64,000 bases of DNA from Dermacentor variabilis (lineage: Eukaryota; Arthropoda; Arachnida; Ixodida; Ixodidae), in the NCBI RefSeq assembly GCF_050947875.1, contig NW_027460291.1:30937589-31001588 (forward strand). The letters are read 5' to 3'. Positions 44,043 through 54,951 of this stretch are shown one piece after another. Under the pieces are notes generated by a model. The model did no database searches. It saw nothing but the letters and a program-made list of their open reading frames with translations, and was not told the origin of the DNA. How positions within the stretch are numbered: position 1 is the first letter of the stretch; each line of letters begins with the position of its first letter. A program made the position numbers and the translations under genes.

Positions 44043-45308
44043 ATGACTGCGACCACTGCGACTTCTACGGAAAGGGTGGCACCGACTTACCTAACGATGC
44101 TGAACCCCCAAGTGCCGACTGCTTTTCATGGCGACACATTTGAAGACGTGGAAGACTGGCTGCCGGAGTTCGAGCGCGTGGCTGCGTTTAACGAGTGGGA
44201 CAACAACCCCAAACTCAGGAACATCTACTTCAGCCTCCAGGATGGTGCTCGCACGTGGTTCATGAACCGCGAAAGTGCCCTGTCATCCTTGCCTCAGTTC
44301 CAGCGCAAGCTACTGGAGACTTACTCCAGCCCCGATCGCCGGGAAAAAGCGGAGCGAGCCCTTCAGTCACGCGTTCAAAAGCCCAACGAGAGCGTCACGA
44401 TGTACGTGGAGCACATGACGTGTTTCTTTCAGCGTGCCGATCCGAGCATGTCGGAAGAGAAGAAGGTGCGTCATCTGATGAGAGGCGTAATGGAACCGCT
44501 CTTTGGCGGTCTTGTTCGGAATACGCCCAAGAGTGTTGCGGAGTTCCTCACCGTATCCACCGCGATGGAGAAGACGCTTCATCAACGGTCCAGCATGTAC
44601 AACCGACAAGTAAATGCAGCCTGCACTCCGGATACGCCGGCAGGCTTCGGGTGCGACGTTGCCCTGCTTTGCGAGCTGATTCACTCAGTGGTTTGCGACG
44701 AGCTGCTGAAGCACCACGCTACGTCGTCACCTCCAGTCAGCTCCCTCGCCAGCGTCGTACGCAATGAAGTACAGCAGGCACTGCAGGCATCTCTTTCTAG
44801 CAGTGAAGCACCACCTCTGCCAAGCGAGTCCCAGCGCAATACTTACGCAGAAACATTGCTGAGCCCCGCCCAAGCTTTCGTACATACTTATGCTGAGTCG
44901 CCAGTCGCGTTGCAATCGGCGCAAGCCGCTCCGACAACTCCGCTACCGTACTTCGACAATTGCCGAACACCCGCGAGGAAATCAGAGGTTTGGCGAGCGC
45001 CCGATCGACGACCGCTGTGCTACCACTGCGGCGAAGCCGGTCATGTGTATCGGAAGTGCCCCTACCGACGACTTGGACTGCGCGGTTTTTCTATCGATTC
45101 GCCTCGACCTAATCGCCTCGACCTTTGGCCGACATTATCGGTTCGGCCAAAGGCCTCCCGACATCGCAATTTCCTCGAACAGCAGCGCCGGCCGGGCACA
45201 TCGCAGCGGCAGTCACGCTCACCCTCACCGCGGCGATATTTCCCTGCTCGTGATACCACCTCGAGGACGACGCAAGGGAGATCACCAAGTCTACGCCGGG
45301 AAAACTGA
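44043..45308 (+). CDS. Gypsy gag polyprotein
   Basis: The open frame extends from 43659, but the first convincing start is the ATG at 44043 (MTATTATSTERVAPTY), which lies after the LTR and leader. It encodes a retrotransposon gag domain (FHGDTFEDVEDWLPEFERVA, ARTWFMNRE, VTMYVEHMTCFFQRADP) and a CYHCGEAGHVYRKC zinc knuckle near residue 325, then an Arg/Ser-rich tail. It is intact at 421 codons. The gag product packages element RNA. Its TGA at 45306-45308 directly follows GGAAAAC, and protease is in the -1 frame. Confidence 0.87.
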   Translation: MTATTATSTERVAPTYLTMLNPQVPTAFHGDTFEDVEDWLPEFERVAAFNEWDNNPKLRNIYFSLQDGARTWFMNRESALSSLPQFQRKLLETYSSPDRREKAERALQSRVQKPNESVTMYVEHMTCFFQRADPSMSEEKKVRHLMRGVMEPLFGGLVRNTPKSVAEFLTVSTAMEKTLHQRSSMYNRQVNAACTPDTPAGFGCDVALLCELIHSVVCDELLKHHATSSPPVSSLASVVRNEVQQALQASLSSSEAPPLPSESQRNTYAETLLSPAQAFVHTYAESPVALQSAQAAPTTPLPYFDNCRTPARKSEVWRAPDRRPLCYHCGEAGHVYRKCPYRRLGLRGFSIDSPRPNRLDLWPTLSVRPKASRHRNFLEQQRRPGTSQRQSRSPSPRRYFPARDTTSRTTQGRSPSLRREN

Positions 45309-45840
45309 CGTCAGCGACCTTCCGAGGCGGGGCCGCTGATACTCGACGGGCTGAAGACCTCGCATCGTGCCGACCGCAGAACAACGAAAACATGATGCCG
45401 CCAGAACGAGTTCCTGCGAACAAGCTTTCACTGGACATGCCTGTGTTGATCGACGGCAGAAAAATGAGTGCACTTGCAGATACTGGCGCCCATTATTATA
45501 TTCTTAGTGGCAAACTGGCGAGCGTACTGAAAAAAGTTGCGTTGCCCTGGAATGGGGCACCAGTTTATTACGGCACGTGGACACGCCGTCACACTGCTTG
45601 GCTTATTCACGGCCAGAGTAGAAATTCGCGGTGCTGCTTTTCTCGCCACTTGTCTCGTTCTACGCGAATGTTGCGGCGATTTATTCTTGGAATGGACTTT
45701 CTCCGGAAATATGGCGCCATTATTGACCTCCGCGAGCGCTGCATCACTTTCTCGACACAAAGGGCAACGACACAGACCGACGCCATTCGACACAGATCCG
45801 CACTTCGCGTTTGAGACGACAGCATCACGATACCGCCGGC
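45309..45840 (+). pseudogene. Gypsy protease
   Basis: In the -1 frame relative to gag the sequence reads VLIDGRKMSALADTGAHYYIL, with the aspartic protease DTGA box. The flap and the FLRKYGAIIDL region (second conserved segment) fall in different frames, so at least two frameshifts lie between about 45570 and 45690. Confidence 0.82.
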
Positions 45841-46305
45841 TGCGAGTGTTATGGTTCCGGTCATCTCCGACGAGCTACAAGACGGTGAAGCCATTGTAGA
45901 AGGCAACATTTCTACATTGCTGACCCAAGGTATTTGTGTAGCGCGAAGCCTTGTGGAACTTCGAGATAGCCACACAGCGGTCCTCAGTGCCAACTTAACC
46001 TTTGAGCATCGGCCCATTTTACGTGGCACTGCCGTCGTCTACGCCGAACCATCAACGGACATCACCGAGTGCTTTGCTTCTGAAGTGGACACAGACGACG
46101 GTTCGCTCAGAGACATCGATGTAAACTCCGAGCTTACGGACGACCAAAAGAGCGTACTGCAGGAACTTTTGAACGCTTCGCTCGGTCTACAAAGGTGGGC
46201 CAACTGCCAATCAAGAAGCACCGAATAACGACATCCGCCGACGCACGCCCCATGAAACAACAGCCTTATCGTGTCTCGCCGAAAGAACGTGAGGCAATTC
46301 AAGCC
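45841..46305 (+). pseudogene. Gypsy pol, protease-RT linker and RT start
   Basis: Open frame VPVISDELQDGEAIVEGNIS through DVNSELTDDQKSVLQELL, followed after a frameshift near 46190 by the segment LPIKKHRITTSADARP and SPKEREAIQA, which is the RT entry region. It is interrupted at 46305 by the SINE. Confidence 0.8.
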
Positions 46306-46541
46306 CCACAAAAAATTAAATTGCGGGGTTTTACGTGCCAAAACCATTTTCTGATTATGAGGCACGCCGTAGTGGAGAACTCCGGAAATTTTGACCACCT
46401 GGGGTTCGTTAACGTGCACTTAAATCTAAGTACACGGGTGTTTCCGCCCCCATCGAAATGCGGCCGCCGTGTCCGGGATTCGATCCCGCGACCTTATGCT
46501 CAGCAGCCCAACACCATAGCCACTGAGCAACCACGGCCAGT
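46306..46541 (-). mobile_element. Ruka-type SINE, copy 7, inside Gypsy pol
   Basis: Complete minus-strand SINE. It is flanked by AATTCAAGCC (46296-46305) and AATCCAAGCC (46542-46551), a 10-base duplication with one difference, and Gypsy pol resumes in frame after it. It therefore inserted after the Gypsy element. Its tail on the minus strand is AATTTAATTTTTTG. Confidence 0.93.
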
Positions 46542-46551
46542 AATCCAAGCC

Positions 46552-47729
46552 TAAGTCAAGGAGATGCTAGATGATGGTGTCATTCAGCCTTCGCACAATC
46601 CGTGGTCCCCCCCCCCCATCTCCAGTCATTCTGGTAAAAAAAAAAGGCGGAACGCTTCGTTTCTGTGTTGATTATCGACGCCTCAACGATGTTACCAAGA
46701 AGGACTTGTACCCACTACCACGTATCGATGACTCTTTAGACAGGTTGCGGCGAGCTAAGTATTTTTCATCTCTCGATCTAAAGAGCGGTTACTATCAAAT
46801 TGAGGTAGATGGACGAGACCGCGAAAAAACTGCTTTCGTCACTCCAGATGGCCTTTACGAATAGAGTACTTCCTTTCGGTCTCTGTCCGGCACCAGCAAC
46901 TTTCCAGCGAATGATGGACACCGTTCTCGCTGGTCTGAAGTGGCAAAGCTGCCTCGTCTACCTCGACTACGTGGTTGTTTTTTCGACGACATTTGACGAC
47001 CAACTGAAACGACTGCGGCAAGTTTTCGAAGCCATCCGATCGGCTAACCTCACCCTTAATCCGCAGAAGTCTCATTTGGGCTATAAGGAGCTGATGTTTC
47101 TGGGACACGTGGTCAGCGCGGAAGGCGTGAGCCGCGATTCCGCGAAAACTAACGCTGTAGCCACATTTCCAACACCGACCGACAAGAAAGGTGTCCGACG
47201 CTTCACGGGCCTTTGCGCATACTACCGGCGTTTCATTGAAAATTTTTCGAAGATAGCGGAGCCGCTGACTCGCCTCACGAGGGACGATGTATCGTTCGTC
47301 TGGGCCTCAGAGCAAGAGACTGCTTTCACTGAGCTTCGAGAGCGTCTGGTGTCAGCACCAGTTTTGGCCCATTTTGACAAGGGGGCGGACACGGAAGTTC
47401 ATACATACGCCAGTAACGTTGGTCTTGGTGCGGTGCTTGTACAACGGCAGGAAGGTATTGAAAGATTGATCGTCTACGCAATTCGCACACTATCGCGTAC
47501 AGAGACCAACTGCGCCACCACGGAGAAAGAGTGTCTTGCCGTCGTATGGGTGCTGGCCAAATTTCTACCTCTACGGCCGCCCATTCAGAGTTGCAACCGA
47601 TCATCACTCGTTATGCTTGCTTGCAAATCTGCAGGACTCTTCTGGACGACTGATACGGTGGAGTCTACGTTTGCAGGAGTACAACGTGACCATCGTGTAC
47701 AAGTCGGACCGCATACACAAAGACGCTGA
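46552..47729 (+). pseudogene. Gypsy RT and start of RNase H
   Basis: The RT shows [33 protein letters not shown] (motif A Asp), a frameshift near 46862, VLPFGLCPAPATFQRMM (motif B), and SCLVYLDYVVVF, where the second Asp of the YxDD box is Tyr. Then FLGHVVSAEGV, YYRRFIENFSKIAEPL and the RNase H start VHTYASNVGLGAVL, in which the first catalytic Asp is also Tyr. A run of 11 C at 46607-46617 disturbs the frame upstream. Confidence 0.9.
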
Positions 47730-48171
47730 CGCACTCTCGCGCGCCCCTATCGACACTACCGACCAAAACATTGAGGACGACAGCGCTTTCCTTGGGGCCG
47801 TAAGCGTTTCTGATTTGTCCACACGGCAGTGCGCAGACGACGCACTAAGGCCTATATTCGAACATCTGGAAGGACGAAACCCATCAATACCCCGGCATAT
47901 CGCTCGAGGATTGTCGTCTTTTTGTTTACGACATGGCGTCTTGTATAAGAACTCTGCTGCCACCAACAAGACCTACCTATTGGTCGTTCCAGCAGACCTC
48001 CGTGCCGAAGTTTTGTTCGCTTGTCACGACGAGCCTCCGTCTGGCCATTTCGGTTTTACGCGAAGGCTTGATATAGTGCGCAAATCCTACTACTGGCCAA
48101 AACTTGCCGAGTGTGTTAAGCGGTACGTCCAAGCCTGCCGTAATGCCAGCGCCGAAAGTCACCAGCTGTAA
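47536..48171 (+). pseudogene. Gypsy RNase H end and integrase zinc domain
   Basis: The frame carries the RNase H C-terminal segment (RVATDHHSL, WSLRLQEYN, KDADALSRAP) and then the integrase HHCC region: ACHDEPPSGH, YYWPKLAECVKRYVQAC. The final Cys falls in another frame after a shift near 48140. Confidence 0.87.
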
Positions 48172-48815
48172 AGCCTGCGGGATTGCTGAATCCGACTAAC
48201 CCACCTAGCAAACCTTTCGACTAGGTCGGCATGGATCTTCTGGGCCCTTTTCCAGTGTCATCTTCTGGCAATAGATGGGTAATCGTTGCCACAGAATATT
48301 TAACGCGGTATGCTGAGACAAAGGCGCTGCTTCGAGGCACAGCTTCCAAGGTTGCCCAGTTGTTCATACAGAGCATCGTCCTACGGCATGGCGTCCCATC
48401 GCACGTCATCACAGACCGAGGCAAAGCCTTTACAGTACAGCTCATTGAAGACATCTTTAAACTCAGCAGCATGACCCATCGAAGGACAACTGCCTATCAT
48501 CCGCAGACAAACGGCTTGACCGAACGACTGTACAAAACGATGACTGACATGCTGTCTATATATGTGGACATACAGCACAAGACGTGGGACGAGATATTTC
48601 CTTACGTAACGTTTGCCCATAACACTGCTACGCAAGAAACAACACGCTTCACGCCGTTTTACCTCGTTTGCGGCGGTGAAGTGCAGACTATGTTAGAAGC
48701 AATGCTGCCGTGCGACAACATCGATCATTTCGACCTCGCGCAAGATGCCCAACTTTTCGTGCAACGCGCGGAAGAAGTCCGTCGGCTTGCCCTAGTGCAC
48801 ATAAAGAAACAACAG
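48172..48815 (+). pseudogene. Gypsy integrase catalytic core
   Basis: DDE core residues are visible: Asp in MDLLGPFPVSS, Asp in HVITDRGKAF, Glu in TNGLTERLYK. One in-frame TAG lies near 48224, just before the core. The frame runs up to HIKKQQ at 48815, where the inverted-repeat element begins, and resumes at 60066. Confidence 0.9.
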
Positions 48816-48840
48816 CCCATTTGAAAAACACAACAGGAAA
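48816..48840 (+). repeat. Left terminal inverted repeat of the nested element
   Basis: Matches the reverse complement of 60041-60065 with about two mismatches. The following ~90 bases (GTTTCTGCCGTTTCGTTGTCTG) faintly echo the right-end minisatellite. Confidence 0.82.
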
Positions 48841-49029
48841 TTTCAGTCTGTCGTATTTTGGGACGTTGTTTCTGCCGTTTCGTTGTCTGAAGTTCCGTTG
48901 TCTGTAATGTGACATCCTGTACTCGAAAGTTCTGTAGTTCTTGATCAATATTTAATTGTAAATTGACAGATACCTCTTTAAGGCTACGTAACTTTGTTAG
49001 TACAAAAACGAAATATAAAAGTAAAAAAA

Positions 49030-49103
49030 AACTTCCCCGCAGGGATTCGAACTTGGGACCGGATAGTCCCGTGCCCAGCATCTCACCACTGCTCCACGCC
49101 GAT
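49030..49103 (-). pseudogene. tRNA-like sequence
   Basis: The minus strand begins GGCGTGGAGCAGTGGTGAGA (A-box-like) and later has AAGTTCGAATCCC (B-box-like) at tRNA spacing. The T stem does not pair well. It is a degenerate tRNA or the head of a tRNA-derived repeat within the nested element. Confidence 0.45.
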
Positions 49104-49315
49104 TTTTCTCTTTCTTTCATGTCATTTATTATGGTAGGATTCAACCCGACATTCACCAGTTCTGCATAGTCAGAGAATGGAGGGCACAATGAAAGTCACA
49201 CACAGAAAAGGCAGCCTTCATACTGTGAGTAGAAACGTTGGTTTCACTTTATAAGGGTGGTAAGGATAAGCGCCTCACCAAAATATGGTACCAGTACGGT
49301 TGTATATCGAGTCCA

Positions 49316-51408
49316 TCATACACATGCTTTAGGTGTAGAGTCATTTGGATAAAATGTACTCTTGTAGGTACCACCGTTTCGGCGTTTCGGTCCATCATTC
49401 GTCCATGCGTCCATCAAGAACGCTAGATCATCTGCATAAGCTAAGACTTTTACTTCATTACCGAGTATATTGAAGCCACGGATGTAACTCGACTGAATTA
49501 TGCTTAAGCATAGCGGTTCCAGGTAAAGGGGGAATAGTAGTAGGGACATCGGGCATCCTTGTTTTACTGATGAACAAATAGAAACGGTTTCTATTTAGCC
49601 AATAATAACTAAACGAGTAGTACAATAGGTGTAGCAAAGCCTAACGCCTTTAAGCACAATGGAGCCAACATTGGCATGCTCAAGAAGAGAAAATAAATAG
49701 GAATGACTGACACGATCAAAAGCTTTAGCAAGGTCTACCTGGAGCATTGCAAGCTGCTCAGTGGAACCATAACAGTATTGAAGAAGTGTACGGGCGATAT
49801 GCATGTTGGTTTGAATTGAACGGTCCCTAATTCCACACGTCTGATGGAAACCAATTAGAAGTGACATCGCAAATTGCAATCTATTAGATAAAACTTTTGC
49901 AAAATTTTTGTAATCCACGTTTGACAATGTGATTGGTGGGTAGCTTTCAACAGAACGCAGTTTCTCTTTATCTGAACTTCGGGGAATTAAAATTGTGTGG
50001 GTTTTGCAAAAAAGATTCCGGAAGAGCGTCCACCTCTAAACTTGTAATAAAAATGTCCAATAATATAGGACTGATAATTAATTTGAAAGCTTTGTAAAAT
50101 TCACTTGAAAGTCCATCGGGGCAGGGTGTTTTCGACAAAGGCAGCTGATCAATAGCTAGCTAATTTTCTTGAATCGTTAGGCTACCACTGATAACTGCAC
50201 AGTTATCATCCTGTAATGGTTTTACAAGAGATACAAAGGTATCTAAAACTTAAGCATCGTGTTCGTCCGGAGGGGCACTAAACAACACAGTGTAGTAGGT
50301 TTCGAACAGAGAAATTATGTCATACATATTTGTTAGAAGGCTACCTTCGGAGTATATTTCCGGAATTACTTTAGAAATACCGAGACGTCGCTGGTCAAGT
50401 AAAGCTTGACGTGTTGGTGCTGAGATTGCAGAGCACGCATATTTCGAGATCTAATTTACGCACCTCTGTAACGCAGTGCATCATACTTTTCTAACTCACA
50501 TTTAAGATTTTCTATGTCAACAATGTAGGTGCCTGGCATTTCGTATTCCATCTCATAAAGGCTGCATATGCTTTTAAGAAGCATTTTTCTTCATTATATA
50601 GAATGATTTCACCGATCCAATTTCTGTAGCCAATGTACGAACCTCTTGTTTAAAGAGTTCCCAAGCAGCAAATAATGGCAAGTAAGTAGAAAGATCATTT
50701 GTTCGGGCCATGCGAACGCGATTAATAAATTCCTGATCATTTAGAAGCTCAGAGTTAAGCTTCCAGAGTGCCCACTGTGGTCGGAAATTAGTTACAGATT
50801 TTTCACCAATCTTTGCGATAACCATACAATTATCAGAGAACGAAACCGGTATAGTAATACAGGATAGTCCTCGAGAGAGGAGCGATGAAGGAACATAAAT
50901 CCGATCAAGGCGGGCGTAGGAACGACCTTGAATTTGTGTGTAAGAGCGAGCTCCCTGTCCCGACACTCCTATATCAACGAGCCCTGCATTTTCTATAATG
51001 TTAGACAAAACTTCACCATTCCTGTCCCGCTGAGTGGTAATGCCGCTTCGGTCGTTCGGATCACATACACAATTGAAATCTCCCATTAAAACTATGCAAT
51101 GATCACAGTCGAATAGACTAGACACAGTATTAAATAAAATAATTCATTTGTCAGCGTCATTAAATGCATAGACGTTGACTATTCGCCATGGCACACCCTG
51201 CAACACAGACTCACAACATATATATCGACCTTCAGTGTAGACATGGTAATGAAATGCTGAACAAAGTAGGCTCTTTTTCAGAAACAAGAAACAGCCCGCG
51301 GATAAGCCAAGAACGTGTGAAACGCAAACATTATACTCAGGCATAAAAGGTCGCAAAGCCCTTTCTGTCTCGTCATCACTCTCAATCTACGTCTCCTGCA
51401 CGGCGACG
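49316..51408 (-). pseudogene. Tx1/L1-type LINE ORF2: endonuclease and RT (3'-truncated)
   Basis: Endonuclease pieces: LDFVAVQET (catalytic Glu) at about 51405, ILTVNVYAF-like PWRIVNVYAF, CIVLMGDFNCVCDP, SYARLDRIYV and FSDNCMVI, where the terminal SDH is SDN. RT pieces: NVDYKNFAKVLSNRLQ, LQVDLAKAFDRVSH (motif A), VKQGCPMS (motif B) and LAYADDLAFL (motif C, intact). Similarity stops just after motif C at about 49420, so the RT thumb and C-terminus are missing. Stops and frameshifts occur throughout. Confidence 0.87.
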
Positions 51409-51419
51409 AAGTCGAGGAG
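51409..51419. repeat. Target-site duplication, left copy
   Basis: AAGTCGAGGAG here is identical to 57158-57168 and bounds the RNase H LINE at 51420-57157. Confidence 0.92.
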
Positions 51420-51479
51420 AGAGAGTAAAACATCTTTATTAATAATATTTGAATGGCGAGAGCAGTGTGGGAGGAACCC

Positions 51480-53935
51480 TCAGTCCTGGGTCACTAAGCT
51501 GATTCCGGCGATGTTTCGAGCCCGTTGTATCACAGCTCGGACGACCTCGGGAGGTCCTTCGCGGAGGGCACCGTTCCACAGCTCTTTGTTGCGTACGGGG
51601 TAAAGGAGAGTTGGCAAGGGAGTAAAGAGGTTTGCAGTGCACTCAACCGTGACGTGGAAGATTGTGGGCGAGCTGCCACAGCCAGGGCAGCGATCTGCAT
51701 AACAGTGTGGGTAGAATTTATTGAGAGAGACAAGATTTGGAAAAGTTGCGGTTTGTAACTGGCGTAATGCCACTGCTTCCCCCCGCGAGAAGGACGGCGG
51801 TTATGCGGCGTGGGTGCGCCGAATGCGTGTATAATGACGGAGTATGTCTTTGTAACGGAGCAACGGATCCCCCCACTCTGAACTAGTCGCCTCACCACGC
51901 CGAGTCGCCCGGAGGGAAATTTCTCGGGCAACCGCATGTGCGCGTTCGTTACCCGGCCGCGAGGTATGACCAGGGGTCCAGAGTAAGTGGATGCGGGGGG
52001 TGTGGTTGGTGTATTTTGCGGCATCTGTTTGAGAATTTGGTGCGCCGCTCTCGGGATGCCATGCGCTGATAGGAACGCCCGGCATGCCTGTTGCGAGTCC
52101 GTCAATATATACACTTCCTCAGGAACACGGATGGCGTATCGAATTGCAAGAGCAACACCGAGAATTTCTCCGTAAGCGGCATTTGTTCCGCGCATTGCAG
52201 CAGAGTCTCTCAGGGATTCGGTGCCATCCAAAACTACCGAGGTATAGCCCTCTTGAGTGCGTGATGTGTCCGTGTATAAAGTATGTGTTTCCGGGATATT
52301 TGCCAGCATGCGGCCAATGCATCGTACACGGGCTTTGCGCCGCCCTTTGTCATGCTCGGGGTGCATATTACGTGGCAATGGATGAATACTTAGTGCTTGG
52401 CGTATCGCTGACGACAAGATCGTTGGACGGGTTTCAGACTCAAGGGGTGGGACAGAGTATCCTAGCCGTGTGAGAAGATGGCGGCCAGTAGGAGTGAGTA
52501 GGAGGCGCTGGCGATGGCTGACCCAATGTGCCTGGGCCAGCTTCGTCGCTCTGCGAATCATTGCGTCTATGCGAAGTTGCGCTTGGGTCAACCGCTGAAA
52601 TGGGAGATGGTATGTAAGGCGGCTGATCACGCATGCCTCCACCAAGCGCAGCAGGTCCTCTTCTCGAAGGCCCGAGCGCCTGTTAGAGACCCTCCGGATC
52701 ATGGCCAGAATTTGCTCAATCTGTCTGGATAGAAGGGAAACAGTGTAGTTTGACCTGCCATCCGCTTGGACGTGTAGGCCGAGGATACGAGCACGATTAA
52801 CCTGTGGTATCGGTGTGCCATCCACGTGCACAGTGATAGGGGGAGTAGAGGAACGGCTCCGGGGGCGAATTATTTTGAGCTCCAACTTTTCCGGAGCACA
52901 TCTTAAGCCGTATTTTCTCGCGTACTCGGAAACTGTATCGACTGCTTGCTGCAGTCGGTCCTGGATGGCTCCGTCGGAACCCCGTGTCGACCAGATAGTA
53001 ATGTCGTCCGCATAAATAGCGTGGGCGACATCAGGGATCTGGTCGAGTAGCCGGGGGAGCCCTGCGAGCGCGATATTGAATAGAGTAGGGGAAAGAACTG
53101 AGCCCTGGGGTGTCCCACGTCCTACAAGGCGAATCGTACCGGATCGATGCGGTGGCTGTGCGATCTCGAAGAAATGCGCGGATATAGTTGTACACACGAA
53201 TTCCACAGTGTGAATGTGCAACATTGCGAAGGATGAGGTCATGTTCAACATTATGGAATGCCCCTTTAGGTCTAAGGCGATGAGTTCTCTCGTTTGGGCG
53301 GACGACGGAGGCCCTATGACTGCCTCCCGCAATTGTAAAAGCACATCTTTCGCAGACAGATGAGCCCGATATCCGAATTGAGAGTTAGAAAAGAATGATT
53401 TTTCTTCAGGGAAGGGCTGCAGACGCCGCAAGAGTACATGCTCCATGGGCTTACAAATGCAGGATGTTAGGGAGATGGGTCGTAAGTTTTCAACCTTAAC
53501 AGGCTTGCCCAGTTTGGGGATCAATGTGATGTCGGCGTGTCGCCACCCTTGGGGAAGCATGCCCTTGGGCCAGCAATCATTGAAGATATGGGTGAGGTTG
53601 TTAATATCCGCGTCACTGAGGTTCCGAAGGGTGGCGAATCGGATGTGGTCGGCTCCCGGTGCCGTGTTGCGGCGTAGGTCTTGTAGGACCACCCGCACCT
53701 CGTCAGATGTGATGTCTGCATCGAGCAATTCGTTCGCCTCGCCTACATAAGGATAGTCAGGGTACTGCGGCGGCGGGCCTGTGGGTATGAAATGCTTCTC
53801 TAGCGCTCTGAGGAGTGTCGAGATATCGTCCCTGTACTCGTGCATTACGATGTGCAGCTGTTGAAATGTTTTTCCCTTTGTTGTGGTGGGATCTGTGAGT
53901 GAGTGAAGAATAGACCACGTTTTTGCTGTGCTCAA
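51480..53935 (-). pseudogene. LINE ORF2: RT, RNase H, C-terminal knuckle
   Basis: RT: RRNTAPGADHIRFATL, ISLTSCICKPMEHVLLRRL, LIALDLKGHSIMLNM (motif A Asp), GRGTPQGSVLSPTLF (motif B) and AIYADDITIW (motif C, intact). RNase H: LYTDTSR, YGEILGVALAIRYA, ILTDSQQACRAF, then a frameshift near 52010 to HLLWTPGHTSRPGNERAHA. A TAA near 51800 and a shift precede the C-terminal CPGCGSSPTIFHVTVEC knuckle. Apart from these late lesions the RT frame is open for over 600 codons. Confidence 0.92.
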
Positions 53936-53965
53936 TGTGCCTGAGAGGCGATCGCAAAATCTTCG

Positions 53966-54951
53966 CTAGTTATTCATCGTAAGGATCTCTGCATACTCCT
54001 GAGATTCCCGTGTAATTTGATCTATACGTTTCCTAAGTTTGCGGTTGAGGCGTTGTCGTTTCCATCGTCGTGTCAACCCTCTGCGGGCGTTCCAAAGATC
54101 AAGTAAATGCGGGTCTATGTCTGGTGTCTCGGTTGTGGTGCGCAGTGTGCTCGTGGTGGCCTCTAGATCTTGTGCGAGATAGTCAAGCCAGCGTTCGTAC
54201 CCTTGGCGCTCGGGTGGGTCCTGGCGACGCCCCCTGAATTTCACCCAATCCGTTATACGCACATTTCGCTCGGGCCTGCGCGCACCCCGTGATGACAAGG
54301 TGGTCGCTTCAATGTAGTGGTCACTACCAAGTGCTCCTCTAAAGGCCCGTGCGCAACGACTGGGCCAGTATTGCGCACGAAGGTAAGGTCAGGGCAGGTG
54401 TCACGAGATACGCTGTTGCCCATCCGAGTGGGGTGCTCTGGGTCGGTAAGCAGTGTGTATCTCATGTTACAGATGGCATTCCATAAGCGGGTCCCTTTAG
54501 CCTGCGATTTAACGTAACCCCATGCAGTATGCGGATCGTTAAAGTCGTCGGCCACCACACAAACCCGTCCAAACCTACCAAATACTGTTAGTAGGTGCTG
54601 AAAACAGTGCGTTCGCGAACGGGGGGAACTGTATGCATTGAGTATAAACAGACTCTCGCTGCGTTTATCTTGCATAATTATTTCCTATATTTCGTGAGGA
54701 ATGTCAATGTTAGTGGTATGCATGCGACATGTAACATGTTTCGAAACTAAGGCTCCCACAAGAGGAGAGACACCCGAGAGCGTGCTGTAGCCGGATAAAG
54801 AAGGGGTGCAATTGACTTTCTGTAAGAGAATGACATCGGGAGGGTTCGTGGATGTGGCGATATACTGCTGTAGGGAACCTCGTTTTCGGCGGAATCCCCT
54901 ACAATTCCACTGCCACACCACTAGTTGCTCCGCGTTACGCGGCGCCATCAT
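53966..54951 (-). pseudogene. LINE ORF2 N-terminus: endonuclease
   Basis: The ATG at 54949-54951 (or the adjacent ATG at 54946-54948) begins MAPRNAEQLVVWQWNCRGF and overlaps the end of ORF1. The endonuclease shows DVILLQKVN (the catalytic Glu of the LLQET motif is Lys), FILNAYSSP, VVADDFNDPHTAW (Gly of GDFN lost), CPDLTFVRNT and EEHLVVTTTL. A stop near 54685 and a frameshift near 54260 break it. A helical linker (54298-53966) leads to the RT. Confidence 0.87.
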
